Shown here: piece by piece, positions 53,854 to 63,102 of the stretch
Layout: every line of letters begins with the position of its first letter
Numbering within the stretch: position 1 is the first letter of the stretch
NCBI RefSeq assembly: GCF_000813145.1
Contig: NZ_BAZF01000013.1
Span: forward strand, 1-64,000
DNA: 64,000 bases
Reading direction: 5' to 3'
Source of the DNA: Geobacter sp. OR-1
Lineage (GTDB): Bacteria > Desulfobacterota > Desulfuromonadia > Geobacterales > DSM-12255
Program-made: the position numbers and the translations under genes
Notes under the pieces: generated by a model
What the model saw: only the letters and a program-made list of their open reading frames with translations
The model's database searches: none
What the model was told of the DNA's origin: nothing

Positions 53854-56800
53854 ATGGGACAGGTTATAGCTAAAAAAATACGAGGCATGAATCTCTGGTC
53901 AAAGGTCGCACTTACCGTGCTGTTTACCTTCGCGATCTCTGTGTTCATGTATGAGGGTTTTTATAAACCTAAAGCAGTACAGGCAGCGATCAGTTCCGTA
54001 ACTGGTTGGACATTTATCAATGACACCAATCCAAATACTTTGACTCCCAATGTCACATCAGCATCTACCTTTACTGCCGGTGGTACATCTGGTACTGGCA
54101 GGATAATGCTGATTGCGGTCTCTTTTTCAACTACAACCACTGGCGTTACAATGACCGGCACTAATAATTCCATTACTGCGACTTATGGTGGTGTCTCTGC
54201 AACAAAGATAATTGGTGGTGATAACGGTACTACAGCGGGTAGAGGAGTTGTGTGGCTTGGGTACATTAAAGATACCGACATTCCAACCGGCGCGAACAAT
54301 GTCGTTGTTACAGGAACTGTAACAGGCACTGCCGTTACAGATGTCAAGATTGCATGTGCTACCTTCTCCGGAGTAGATCAGACAACCCCATTTACCGATT
54401 CAAAATGGTCCCAGACTACAGCTTCCGCAGGATCAGGTACGGCCGTATCTCTGAACTACAATGCGAACGACTATCCGGTAATATTTGCTAACAATAACGT
54501 TGCCAGTTCGACCGGCTCACCGACATACACACCAGCAAAATATACCACCGCTGCGACAAGCAGTACGACAAATGGCGGCGCGTTATGCGCCAGAATTACA
54601 ACTATACCATCAGCAAACGTGTCAGCGGAAAGTACAAACGTATCATTTGTCACCAGCGGGCGCATTGGGCTGATTGCTGCGAGCCTTAAGGCCGCGACTT
54701 CTGATACGACAGCTCCTACGGTTTCTTCAGTTGCCGTGAATACGGGCACCACTATTGATGTCACGTTCAACGAGGCGATGGGCACGGGAGTTACTACGGC
54801 AACCAACTATACGGTATCAGGCACCGGTAAAGGCTCGCTGGCGAATAATCCGAACAGCGTTGCGCTTGTTTCCGGCAATACCTATCGTTTGACCTGGACT
54901 GCAGGGGAAATGGTTAATGCTGGCAACATCACGGTTACCGTCGCCAATGCTCAAGACGCGGCAGGTAACCCTATTGGTTCTCCCAACAGCGGCACTGACA
55001 ATGCTGGTGGCATCGGTGTATTGCCTGCCGTATCCAGTACCACTCCGGCAAACGCTGCCACGAACATTACGCCTAACACGTCATTACAAGTCGTTTTCAG
55101 TGAAAACGTCGACTGTTCCACCGCTGCCGCCGGTAATATCGTTATGAGCGGTGCGACTATAGGTTCTCCGAGCTGCGCAACCAATACTATTACTTATCCG
55201 ATCTCAGGTCAGGCCAATTCTACAACCTATAACTACACTGTCGGGAGCGTTAAAGACGTTGCCGGTAACACCATGGCAACAAGCGCCAGCCGGTCTTATA
55301 CGACTTCTGCTGCATCCTGTACCCGCTCAGCACCAACAGTATCACTCGGAGCGAACAGCACTGTAGCGGTTAACGGTCAAAAAGCTTATACCTTGACTGT
55401 TACCAATAATGACTCTGCTTCTTGCTCGAGTTCCACTTTTACCCTTTCAATACCATCAGAAACTGGCAATACGGCAAGTTTCACACTGCCATCAACTCTT
55501 GGCAGCACCACATCTGGTACTCTTGCAGCACAGAGCAGCTATAATACGACATTTACCGTGAAGGCACAGGCAACTGCAACTCTGGGACATACGCTTACCT
55601 CTACTGTAAATGCTGCTGATTCCACCAATCATTCGTCACAAACCGGAAGCGGCAGCGTGGTAACTACAGTTGCCAATCAGTTCAACAGTCCGCTGATGCA
55701 CAACGCGAACAACCTTTCTTCAACATATCGTGGTGGTTCGTGGGGTAATGATAAGGATTGCACCTGGTGTCACAGTGCGGATACCACAAACGTAAAGCGT
55801 ATTGCCACTCCGATCCAGACACTGGAAGGACCGAAGCCGGTAATCTTTACAAGAATGACTTCTGCGAGTCATGCCGTACCAGGGGTAATGGGCGATGACC
55901 AGCGTACTTACTCTACTCAGGCGTCTACAAACGTTTGTGAGGTTTGCCACCATAGGACAGCCTATCACCAATACAGCGGCAGTAAAGTCGGTATTCCTGT
56001 TCAGCATGCTTCTCACCCGAATAATAACAAGGACTGCACCGGCTGTCATGCCCACTCAAATGGGTTCAAGGCCGATTGTGCTTCATGCCACGGTTTCCCG
56101 CCGGTAGCGCTTGCATTCGGAGGTCCTAACGGGCTTGCAGTGAACAATGGCGAAGCAACACGCGCCCTCGGTGGAACAGATTCGGTGCTCCCATCTACCG
56201 TTGGTGCCCACGCCGCTCATGACACGCTTGGAATGATCTGCGCCACATGCCACAATAATTACACTAATGGTGTAAGCCACCCGAGCAACAATATCCAGAT
56301 TGATTTCGTAGTAAACAACACCAATTGGCCGGGCAAATTTGCCGGTTCAGCTGCATACGGCACTTTCAGCGGGAACTCTCCGACTGCCGGTTCGCCCGCA
56401 ATAGCCAGTGTTGGCGGAACTACAACCGTCCGTACGACAACAGACAACGTCAATAACTCCTGCAACGTCTATTGCCATGGCAACTGGCCGGGTTCTAATG
56501 GCAACACCAATCCGCGTTGGGGTGGAGGCGCAAGCCAGGCGAACTGCGGAACATGTCACGGCGCCACTAAGGCACAGGCCCCTCAGACCGGCAGCCACAC
56601 TGCCCATGCAGTTACCTATGGCTTCAACTGCAGCAAGTGTCATGCTACGGTTTCCAGTGCGACTGATGGCCATGTCAACGGCAGCGTCCAGTGGCGACTG
56701 TCTACTGCCTCTACCTTGATTGGTTCAACCGCTGCCTATAAATCGGCTGCTTCGGGTGCGACCGGTCAGGTTGCCAAGGATGCGGGCGGTGCGGCATTTG

Positions 56801-59800
56801 GCGATTGTACGAACATTTACTGCCACTCCAATGGTCTCGACACTAGCCCCACTTATCAGACCGTGACATGGGGTGTCACCTCAGAAGGCGCTTGCGGCAC
56901 CTGCCACGGTGTGCTTTCCACGGCATCACCGGCATCGGCCGCACATGCCAAGCACGTTGCAACTGCCGGCGGATACCTGATTGCATGCGCAACCTGCCAT
57001 TTCAATGTCGTTAATACGACCGCAAATTCAACCACCGCAGCGACCATTAAGACAACATCGGCCCATGTCAACAGAATCCATGATGCCGGTGCTGCAGCAA
57101 ACTTCAACACCGCTATTGTCGGGTCAACGGCAACGTCATGTCAGACTACCTATTGCCACAGCCAGGGTACCGGCTGGACAAATCAGGCTGGTGACAACAG
57201 GACAATTCTTCAGGGTGCGCTAGCTCCGACCTGGACCAGCAGCGCAAGCTGTGCTATGTGCCATACCGGCGGTACAACTACCGGCCCTAGCTATACATCC
57301 GGTTCACCCAAGGTCAACAAGCATTCACAGCACGTTACAACTGGCGGCTATACCTGCGATGTGTGCCACTACGCCACTACGACCAACGGCACCACGATAA
57401 CCGACCCGACCAAGCATGCCAACAGGGTGTATGACGTTACGCCGAACCCAGCCAAGGCCGGGTCGTTTACCTACACCTATGCTGTCGGCGGCGGTACCTG
57501 TTTGAACACCTATTGCCATGGCGCTTCTATTGCCTGGAGCGCAACCCTTGCTGGAACTGGTTGTGCCAAGTGCCACAGTGATACTACGGCCACCTCGACA
57601 TTCACCGATACTGCCGGTTCAACCACGAGCAATAAGGCTGTTACCCATGTAAACCATCTGAATAAGACCCATAATATCATGTTTGCCGGACTTGCCTGTT
57701 CCGACTGCCATGCCGTTCCTGCTCAATCAAGCACTACCGGTCATATTGATACCGCTCTGCCGGCAGAAGCGCCGATGAACGGTACGGTTGCCGCGTTGAA
57801 TGCGGCACGGTATTTCAATCCGACCACCAAGCAATGCACCAATACCTACTGTCATGGAGCAACACTCTCCGGTGGCGACAAGCCGCCAACCTGGGGTAAT
57901 AACACCATGACCGGTGTCGCAACCAATGACTGCACCAAGTGTCATGCTTATCTGCCGCCACCGGCAGCGGTAGGCGACCATGCTGGCATAACTTTGGCTA
58001 CTCAATGTGTCGGTTGCCATGACAAGATGAATGCTGCTGGAACTGCTTTCACAGATAACTCTCATATTAACGGTACTAATGATGGTGGTAGCTGTCTTGG
58101 TTGTCACGCCTCAATAAAGGCAAATACCGGCACAACTGCGCCATACAAGAGAGCGGCTATTACTGGTCAGTTCAACTCCCAGTCACATCACATCCAGGGC
58201 AGGGCAGTTACCAATGCCGACTGCTACTTCTGCCACATGGAAGCTGACGCTGCCGGAAAGACTACTACATATCACCAGAAAACCACAAAGGCTTCAGTAG
58301 ACCTGGTCCTCTGGAGCAGCGGTGCCCGGAGCGCGAACTTCATCCGTTACACCGCCAACGGTTCGCGTAACCAGATCAACAAGCTCAACGGCCACTGCCT
58401 TGGCTGCCATGCCACCACCACTCCGCCGGCCGACCCGTTCGGCGACGGCAGATCCCCGAGCAAATACGCCTGGGACTCCAGAAGCATCGAAGAGAAGTAC
58501 AGCAACAGCACCACCACCACATGGAGCCAGTACTCCACAGCCAACACCAACCGGAAGAAGCATCTCAAGAAGGCTTACTCAGCCCATGGCAACGCGGCCA
58601 ACAACCAGATGGGCTGGTCTTCGACCACCGGTTACGAGGTTGATGTGGTCAACTTCACCGGCAACGTCAACGTCAACTGCTACGACTGCCACAACTCCCA
58701 CGGTTCCGCGGCAGCAGGGGTGACCAGCTCCTACTCCAGCGCCACCGGCAAATACAAAGGTGCGATCCTCAAGCACATCTCCTCGGCCGGTACCGGCGGT
58801 TACACCAACAAGTACAAGCCGACAGCGCATACAGCTTCTACAGGTGAGTACAACAGTTATAATGCCGGTGCTGCAGTCTGCTTCGACTGCCACAACACCA
58901 GAACCCAGAATAGTGCGCTTGCACTCGGCGGCTACTCACCTTGGGGTTACAACGACATCTTCGGCTCCTCACAGGCCCTGAACGGTTACTGGGATACCCC
59001 ATACTTCGGTGCCTACTCGACAATCTCCACCAAGAGATTCCCGTACAAAGGGATGGCCTCTACTCGTTACGGCAAGTCCATGGCCAAACCGGCCGGCGGT
59101 CACTTCGGCGTCAGCGCCACCATGGGGACAACGGTCAGCGGCTCCATCAACGGCCTCTGCACCCCGTGCCACGATCCGCACGGCGTCTCGCAGAACACCA
59201 CCAAGGTCGCCAACCCGGTCTACGGCGTACCGCTGCTCAAAGGCACCTGGCTCACCTCGCCGTATGCTGAGGACGTAGCGCCCGCCAACACCAACCGGAG
59301 CCGCGGCGGTGGATCACGTGAGAACACCCTGCCCGGCGTCGGCGGCGGCAGCGACCCGCTGTACAACATCGACCAGAACACCTTCCAGGCCGACCGGACG
59401 CATCTGCCGGCGACAGTACCAAGCCGGACCTTCGGCCTGTTCGGAACCTCCGCGGTCACCCTGCAGACCCAGACGTCAGCAACCTCAGGCGGGCTCTGCC
59501 TGACCTGCCACAACCAGAGCGCCATAGCTCCGAACGCCGGCGGTACGGCCCCGACCTGGAAGACCACTTCCAGGATCCACAATACCGTAACCGGATGGGG
59601 TTCCACCGGCACTAATGCCGGCAACGTGGTCCATTCGTACACCTGCTCCAAGTGCCATGCGCCGCACGTATCACGTCTGCCGCGCCTCATGGTCACCAAC
59701 TGCCTCGACGTCAAGCACCGTGGCCGGGTAGCGAGCGGCGGCACGGTTGCCGCAACTGCCGGGAACAACCCGACTACCAACAACGGCAACATGATGACCG

Positions 59801-60033
59801 CAACCGCTATCACCACCGGTAAGGGTGCGGGCCGGTTCCCGGCCGGTGGTGCCCGTTACAGCGGTACACCGAGCACCGCAAGGTATCCTGGGCCATGGGC
59901 CTTCGGGGCCACGACCACAACCGGTACCACTATGGATGCCGCCTACACGACCAACTGCCACAACACGGCAGCAACCGGCGGCGCGACTTGGACACCGTCC
60001 AACCAGATTTGGAACACCAGGACCAACTGGTAA
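53854..60033 (+). CDS. Giant Ig-like/multihaem cytochrome c (2059 residues, about 23 CXXCH)
   Basis: 2059 residues. An N-terminal membrane helix or signal (20-37) leads into about 600 residues of Thr/Ser/Asn-rich Ig-like domains (including a Big_5-like unit, IDVTFNEAMGTG, VVFSENVDCS). Haem motifs begin at CTWCH (C636) and end at CSKCH (C1931): I count 23 CXXCH, four CX4CH and one CX3CH (CNVYCH). Beyond, CLDVKH at 1950 looks like a haem site that lost its second cysteine. GC content rises steeply from about base 58300. GAGGTGAGG precedes the ATG. It is directly followed by a 19-residue peptide gene. Confidence 0.88.
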   Translation: MGQVIAKKIRGMNLWSKVALTVLFTFAISVFMYEGFYKPKAVQAAISSVTGWTFINDTNPNTLTPNVTSASTFTAGGTSGTGRIMLIAVSFSTTTTGVTMTGTNNSITATYGGVSATKIIGGDNGTTAGRGVVWLGYIKDTDIPTGANNVVVTGTVTGTAVTDVKIACATFSGVDQTTPFTDSKWSQTTASAGSGTAVSLNYNANDYPVIFANNNVASSTGSPTYTPAKYTTAATSSTTNGGALCARITTIPSANVSAESTNVSFVTSGRIGLIAASLKAATSDTTAPTVSSVAVNTGTTIDVTFNEAMGTGVTTATNYTVSGTGKGSLANNPNSVALVSGNTYRLTWTAGEMVNAGNITVTVANAQDAAGNPIGSPNSGTDNAGGIGVLPAVSSTTPANAATNITPNTSLQVVFSENVDCSTAAAGNIVMSGATIGSPSCATNTITYPISGQANSTTYNYTVGSVKDVAGNTMATSASRSYTTSAASCTRSAPTVSLGANSTVAVNGQKAYTLTVTNNDSASCSSSTFTLSIPSETGNTASFTLPSTLGSTTSGTLAAQSSYNTTFTVKAQATATLGHTLTSTVNAADSTNHSSQTGSGSVVTTVANQFNSPLMHNANNLSSTYRGGSWGNDKDCTWCHSADTTNVKRIATPIQTLEGPKPVIFTRMTSASHAVPGVMGDDQRTYSTQASTNVCEVCHHRTAYHQYSGSKVGIPVQHASHPNNNKDCTGCHAHSNGFKADCASCHGFPPVALAFGGPNGLAVNNGEATRALGGTDSVLPSTVGAHAAHDTLGMICATCHNNYTNGVSHPSNNIQIDFVVNNTNWPGKFAGSAAYGTFSGNSPTAGSPAIASVGGTTTVRTTTDNVNNSCNVYCHGNWPGSNGNTNPRWGGGASQANCGTCHGATKAQAPQTGSHTAHAVTYGFNCSKCHATVSSATDGHVNGSVQWRLSTASTLIGSTAAYKSAASGATGQVAKDAGGAAFGDCTNIYCHSNGLDTSPTYQTVTWGVTSEGACGTCHGVLSTASPASAAHAKHVATAGGYLIACATCHFNVVNTTANSTTAATIKTTSAHVNRIHDAGAAANFNTAIVGSTATSCQTTYCHSQGTGWTNQAGDNRTILQGALAPTWTSSASCAMCHTGGTTTGPSYTSGSPKVNKHSQHVTTGGYTCDVCHYATTTNGTTITDPTKHANRVYDVTPNPAKAGSFTYTYAVGGGTCLNTYCHGASIAWSATLAGTGCAKCHSDTTATSTFTDTAGSTTSNKAVTHVNHLNKTHNIMFAGLACSDCHAVPAQSSTTGHIDTALPAEAPMNGTVAALNAARYFNPTTKQCTNTYCHGATLSGGDKPPTWGNNTMTGVATNDCTKCHAYLPPPAAVGDHAGITLATQCVGCHDKMNAAGTAFTDNSHINGTNDGGSCLGCHASIKANTGTTAPYKRAAITGQFNSQSHHIQGRAVTNADCYFCHMEADAAGKTTTYHQKTTKASVDLVLWSSGARSANFIRYTANGSRNQINKLNGHCLGCHATTTPPADPFGDGRSPSKYAWDSRSIEEKYSNSTTTTWSQYSTANTNRKKHLKKAYSAHGNAANNQMGWSSTTGYEVDVVNFTGNVNVNCYDCHNSHGSAAAGVTSSYSSATGKYKGAILKHISSAGTGGYTNKYKPTAHTASTGEYNSYNAGAAVCFDCHNTRTQNSALALGGYSPWGYNDIFGSSQALNGYWDTPYFGAYSTISTKRFPYKGMASTRYGKSMAKPAGGHFGVSATMGTTVSGSINGLCTPCHDPHGVSQNTTKVANPVYGVPLLKGTWLTSPYAEDVAPANTNRSRGGGSRENTLPGVGGGSDPLYNIDQNTFQADRTHLPATVPSRTFGLFGTSAVTLQTQTSATSGGLCLTCHNQSAIAPNAGGTAPTWKTTSRIHNTVTGWGSTGTNAGNVVHSYTCSKCHAPHVSRLPRLMVTNCLDVKHRGRVASGGTVAATAGNNPTTNNGNMMTATAITTGKGAGRFPAGGARYSGTPSTARYPGPWAFGATTTTGTTMDAAYTTNCHNTAATGGATWTPSNQIWNTRTNW

Positions 60034-60092
60034 GCTTGATCGTTATAGAGTGTACAAAGCACGACATAACACGTGCAGAAAGGAGATAACCA

Positions 60093-60152
60093 ATGAAGAA
60101 AACTTACGTAAGACCGAAGGTGGTTGGCTCTGCGAGTGTCCATCCCTGCTAG
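60093..60152 (+). CDS. 19-residue peptide MKKTYVRPKVVGSASVHPC
   Basis: An ATG with an ideal ribosome binding site (AAAGGAGAT, 8 bases before the start) opens a frame of 19 codons ending in TAG. It lies 59 bases after the last giant cytochrome and is closed by a perfect terminator 24 bases later, so it is almost certainly transcribed with the cytochrome. The MKKxYxxP opening resembles leaders of lasso and radical-SAM-modified peptides, and the chain ends in His-Pro-Cys. I recall Geobacter peptide families named geopeptide with radical SAM maturases in NCBIfam, but no maturase is visible here and membership is unverified. Too short for ORF callers. Confidence 0.7.
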   Translation: MKKTYVRPKVVGSASVHPC

Positions 60153-60176
60153 GCTCCTGAGCAACTGAAGCAGTAT

Positions 60177-60214
60177 ATGGTGAGGTCATTATTAATGACC
60201 TCACCATTTTTTTT
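60177..60214 (+). terminator. Strong terminator closing the cytochrome cluster
   Basis: Perfect 14-base arms ATGGTGAGGTCATT and AATGACCTCACCAT with a 3-base loop, followed by eight T residues. Ends transcription behind the small peptide gene. Confidence 0.93.
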
Positions 60215-60247
60215 ATGATTCTACCCTCAGATGAGCATGATGCGCCC

Positions 60248-61835
60248 ATGTCAATAATTAAGATTAAAGTACTTGTCGTATCAATGCTGATTATCTTCTT
60301 TATTCAATCGTTCCTCTCTTTGAATTCAAAGTCGGCGACATTTGATGAAGTGCAATATTTTGGGATCGGCAAATACATTATGTTGACCCAGAAATGGGAC
60401 ATCATGGGTGCCATTCTACATCCACCTTTATCTTATTATTTGAACAGCATCCCGTTATTGTTCGTGGAAGAGGATAAAGCCATTTGGAGTTATGAAGAAA
60501 AAGAGCGAAATCTCGATTTTCTTGGCGCGGTTGATTATTATCGCGGGCAGAATCTCTTATCAATGGCGGAGAATAAAAATGACAGGCTATTAATTCTGTC
60601 TCGCCTGACTGTAACAATATTAAGCTTGGTTTTGGGATATTATGTGTTCCTCTTTGCGGGGACACTTTTTGGCGAGATGAGCGGTGTTGTCGCTCTGGGG
60701 TTATATACGTTCTGTCCTAATATGCTGGCTTTTTCCGGGATTTGTGTGCCGGATATGCCTTTGACGGTTTTTTGCTTTATATTCTCTTATTATTACTGGC
60801 TGAGTTTAAAATATAGATCCACTAAAAATACTCTTTTAGCGGGTGTTTTTTTAGGATTGTCACTTTTAACAAAGTTTACTGCAATTGCAATTTTGCCAAT
60901 CTCAGGTATCGCCACTCTCATATACTCTTACAAATATAAGGAAAAGCGAGTTGTTTCTTGGTGTTGGGTGGCGCTGATTGGGATTTTGATACTGTTTATC
61001 GGGTATGGCTTTAATATTACACCATATATCCAGGGGAATGAATACCGAGCGTCACAACTGGAACTAGGGCAGTCATCGTTTCTTGCAGGTAATTATTCAA
61101 ATAAGGGTTGGTGGTATTATTATATTATTGCTTTTTTATTAAAAACCCCCAGTCCCGATCTTGATCCTGCTTCCAGTTGCAATTTCGCTCATAATAAGAA
61201 AATATCCAGAAAAGACGTTTGATCTTATCTATCTTTTACTCCCAGTTGTCGGGATAATGATTTTATTCAGTGCTTCCGGCTATTGTCTTGCCTTGCGGTA
61301 TGTGCTCCCGATATATCCATTTATATTCGTAATGGTCGGATTTCTTGGAACCTACCTGCTTCAGTATCGATACCTGGCTAGTATGTTTATCATCTGGTAT
61401 CTTGCTTCCGCATGGTATATAGCCCCACATTATCTTGCCTATTTCAATGAAATTGCCGGCGGGCCTGGCAATGGCTATAAATACCTTGTGGATGGTAATC
61501 TCGATTGGGGGCAGGATCTGCCAGGTCTAAAAAAGTTTATGGATGAAAATGGAATTAAGCGGATCAGTCTCAGTTATTTCGGAGCAGACTCACCCGAAAG
61601 ATATGGCATTAAATACGACTGGCTTCCGAGTCATTACCTCTTCAATCCAGAACCGGACAAGGAAGTTAGGGTAACTCCTGATCAATTGGTTGCCATCAGT
61701 GCCACAAACCTCCAAGGCGTTTACTTTGATGATAAAAATCAATACAAGTGGCTGCTTGATTATAAACCTGTCGCTAAAATTGGTTATAGTATTTTTGTGT
61801 ATGATTTGAGCGGCAAAAGGAAATTCAAGTTATAG
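60248..61835 (+). pseudogene. Frameshifted GT39-like membrane glycosyltransferase
   Basis: Two frames that together read as one protein of about 525 residues: the first from MSIIKIKVLV, with the FDEVQYFGIG acidic loop and many membrane helices of a dolichyl-phosphate-mannose type (PMT/GT39) transferase; the second from ILILLPVAISLIIRK, with FNEIAGGPGNGYKYLVDGNL. They join if one C is removed from the AAAAACCCCC run at 61141-61150, restoring FLLKTPVPILILL. So either a +1 frameshift, a phase-variable tract or a sequencing error. A first ATG at 60215 overlaps the terminator T-run and is not preferred. The region is AT-rich compared with the rest of the window. Confidence 0.8.
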
Positions 61836-61878
61836 TTGCGGACAGATGTGGCTATGAATCACTTGATCAGGATGTTAA

Positions 61879-63099
61879 ATGTCATCTAGTCGACTGCGTA
61901 CTTTATTGAAATCGACGATACCCGAGCATTCCCGCATTCTCTATCTTGGTGATGACGGTAGTAATTTGCAGGATTCATCAAATATTGAGATGGTTTTCAT
62001 TTTACCAGCCTTAACAACGAATGCGAGTCAGTGCGGCATTGTTGAGGCTTCTGCTTTACTAGATAAATACATTAGCGATTATGGGACAGATCAAAAATTT
62101 GATTATGTGATCATTGATGACATCCTCCCATATATTGAGGACGTGTTTACTACTTTCTTGAAGATCAGGGAGTTGTGTCACGATGACAGCAAGCTGATAA
62201 TGTCAGAGGTAAAGAGACTTACTTTACTGAGAAGGATAAGATCTCTTCTAATCAGTGAAGAAAAGAAGATCAATAACTGGATTCCGCGATCACTCATCGA
62301 AACACTACTTTATCTGGCAGATTTCTCTCCCCGGCCTAAAGTAAATTCCTGCATAATCTCTGACGCCCTGCCGGTCAAGCAGAAACGCGAATACAGCTAT
62401 TCCGTCATGGTCCCCTGCTATAACGAAGAGGGCAATATCGCCCAGTGCATAAACCGGATCCCTGATCTGCAGCGGGATTATGAAATCATTGTTGTCAATG
62501 ATGGGTCAAGCGACCGGACTGCCGAAGTAGTGCAAGAACTGATGGTGAATAACAGCAGAATCAGGTTCGTTGATAACCGTGTAAACAGAGGCAAGGGTTA
62601 TGCTACGAAATGCGGCCTTGATCTGGCAACTAAAGATGTTCTAGTTATTCTTGACGCCGACATGACGGTCATGCCGGAAGATTTGCCATTGTTCATTGCG
62701 CCGTTTGAATCGCGCCACGCGGAATTTGTCAACGGCACCCGTATGGTGTATCCGCTGGCCGACAAGGCGATGGGGCCGGTACATATGTTCGGGAATACGA
62801 TATTTTCTCTGATATTTTCCTATCTGCTCAACCAAAAGGTTACTGATACGCTTTGCGGTACAAAATGCATGTTTCGCAAGGACTACCAGCGCATTGTCAT
62901 GAAGGATGAGGCCTGGCCCGATTTCGACCTTCTTTTCGGCGCTTCGCAGTTGAACCTTAAAATCGTCGAGGTACCGATACGGTATCAACCGAGAATTTCC
63001 GGCGAATCTAAGATGAAAACGCTCAAGCACGGCCTCATGTTGCTGACTGCATCTTTCAAGGGGTTCTTGAAACTCAAACTGAAATTCGGGATATCTTGA
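61879..63099 (+). CDS. GT2 glycosyltransferase with methyltransferase-like N-terminus
   Basis: 406 residues. About residues 1-170 (ILYLGDDGSNLQ, FDYVIIDDILPYI, HDDSKLIMSE) recall the core of a SAM-dependent methyltransferase, but the usual glycine-rich motif is degenerate. Residues 175-400 form a GT2 domain like dolichyl-phosphate mannosyltransferases: VMVPCYNEEGNI, EIIVVNDGSSDRTAE, VILDADMT and GTKCMFRK. No C-terminal membrane helices are seen. It starts 43 bases after the frameshifted transferase and may supply it with a lipid-linked sugar. N-terminal activity is unlikely from sequence alone. Confidence 0.88.
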   Translation: MSSSRLRTLLKSTIPEHSRILYLGDDGSNLQDSSNIEMVFILPALTTNASQCGIVEASALLDKYISDYGTDQKFDYVIIDDILPYIEDVFTTFLKIRELCHDDSKLIMSEVKRLTLLRRIRSLLISEEKKINNWIPRSLIETLLYLADFSPRPKVNSCIISDALPVKQKREYSYSVMVPCYNEEGNIAQCINRIPDLQRDYEIIVVNDGSSDRTAEVVQELMVNNSRIRFVDNRVNRGKGYATKCGLDLATKDVLVILDADMTVMPEDLPLFIAPFESRHAEFVNGTRMVYPLADKAMGPVHMFGNTIFSLIFSYLLNQKVTDTLCGTKCMFRKDYQRIVMKDEAWPDFDLLFGASQLNLKIVEVPIRYQPRISGESKMKTLKHGLMLLTASFKGFLKLKLKFGIS

Positions 63100-63102
63100 A
63101 GT

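Noticed and set aside
60215-60247. ATG at 60215 as the start of the glycosyltransferase
   Set aside because: It sits in the terminator T-run and would have no room for a ribosome binding site.
61161-61835. Independent gene starting at TTG 61161
   Set aside because: It begins in the middle of a transferase whose first part lies upstream in another frame; frameshift explains it better.
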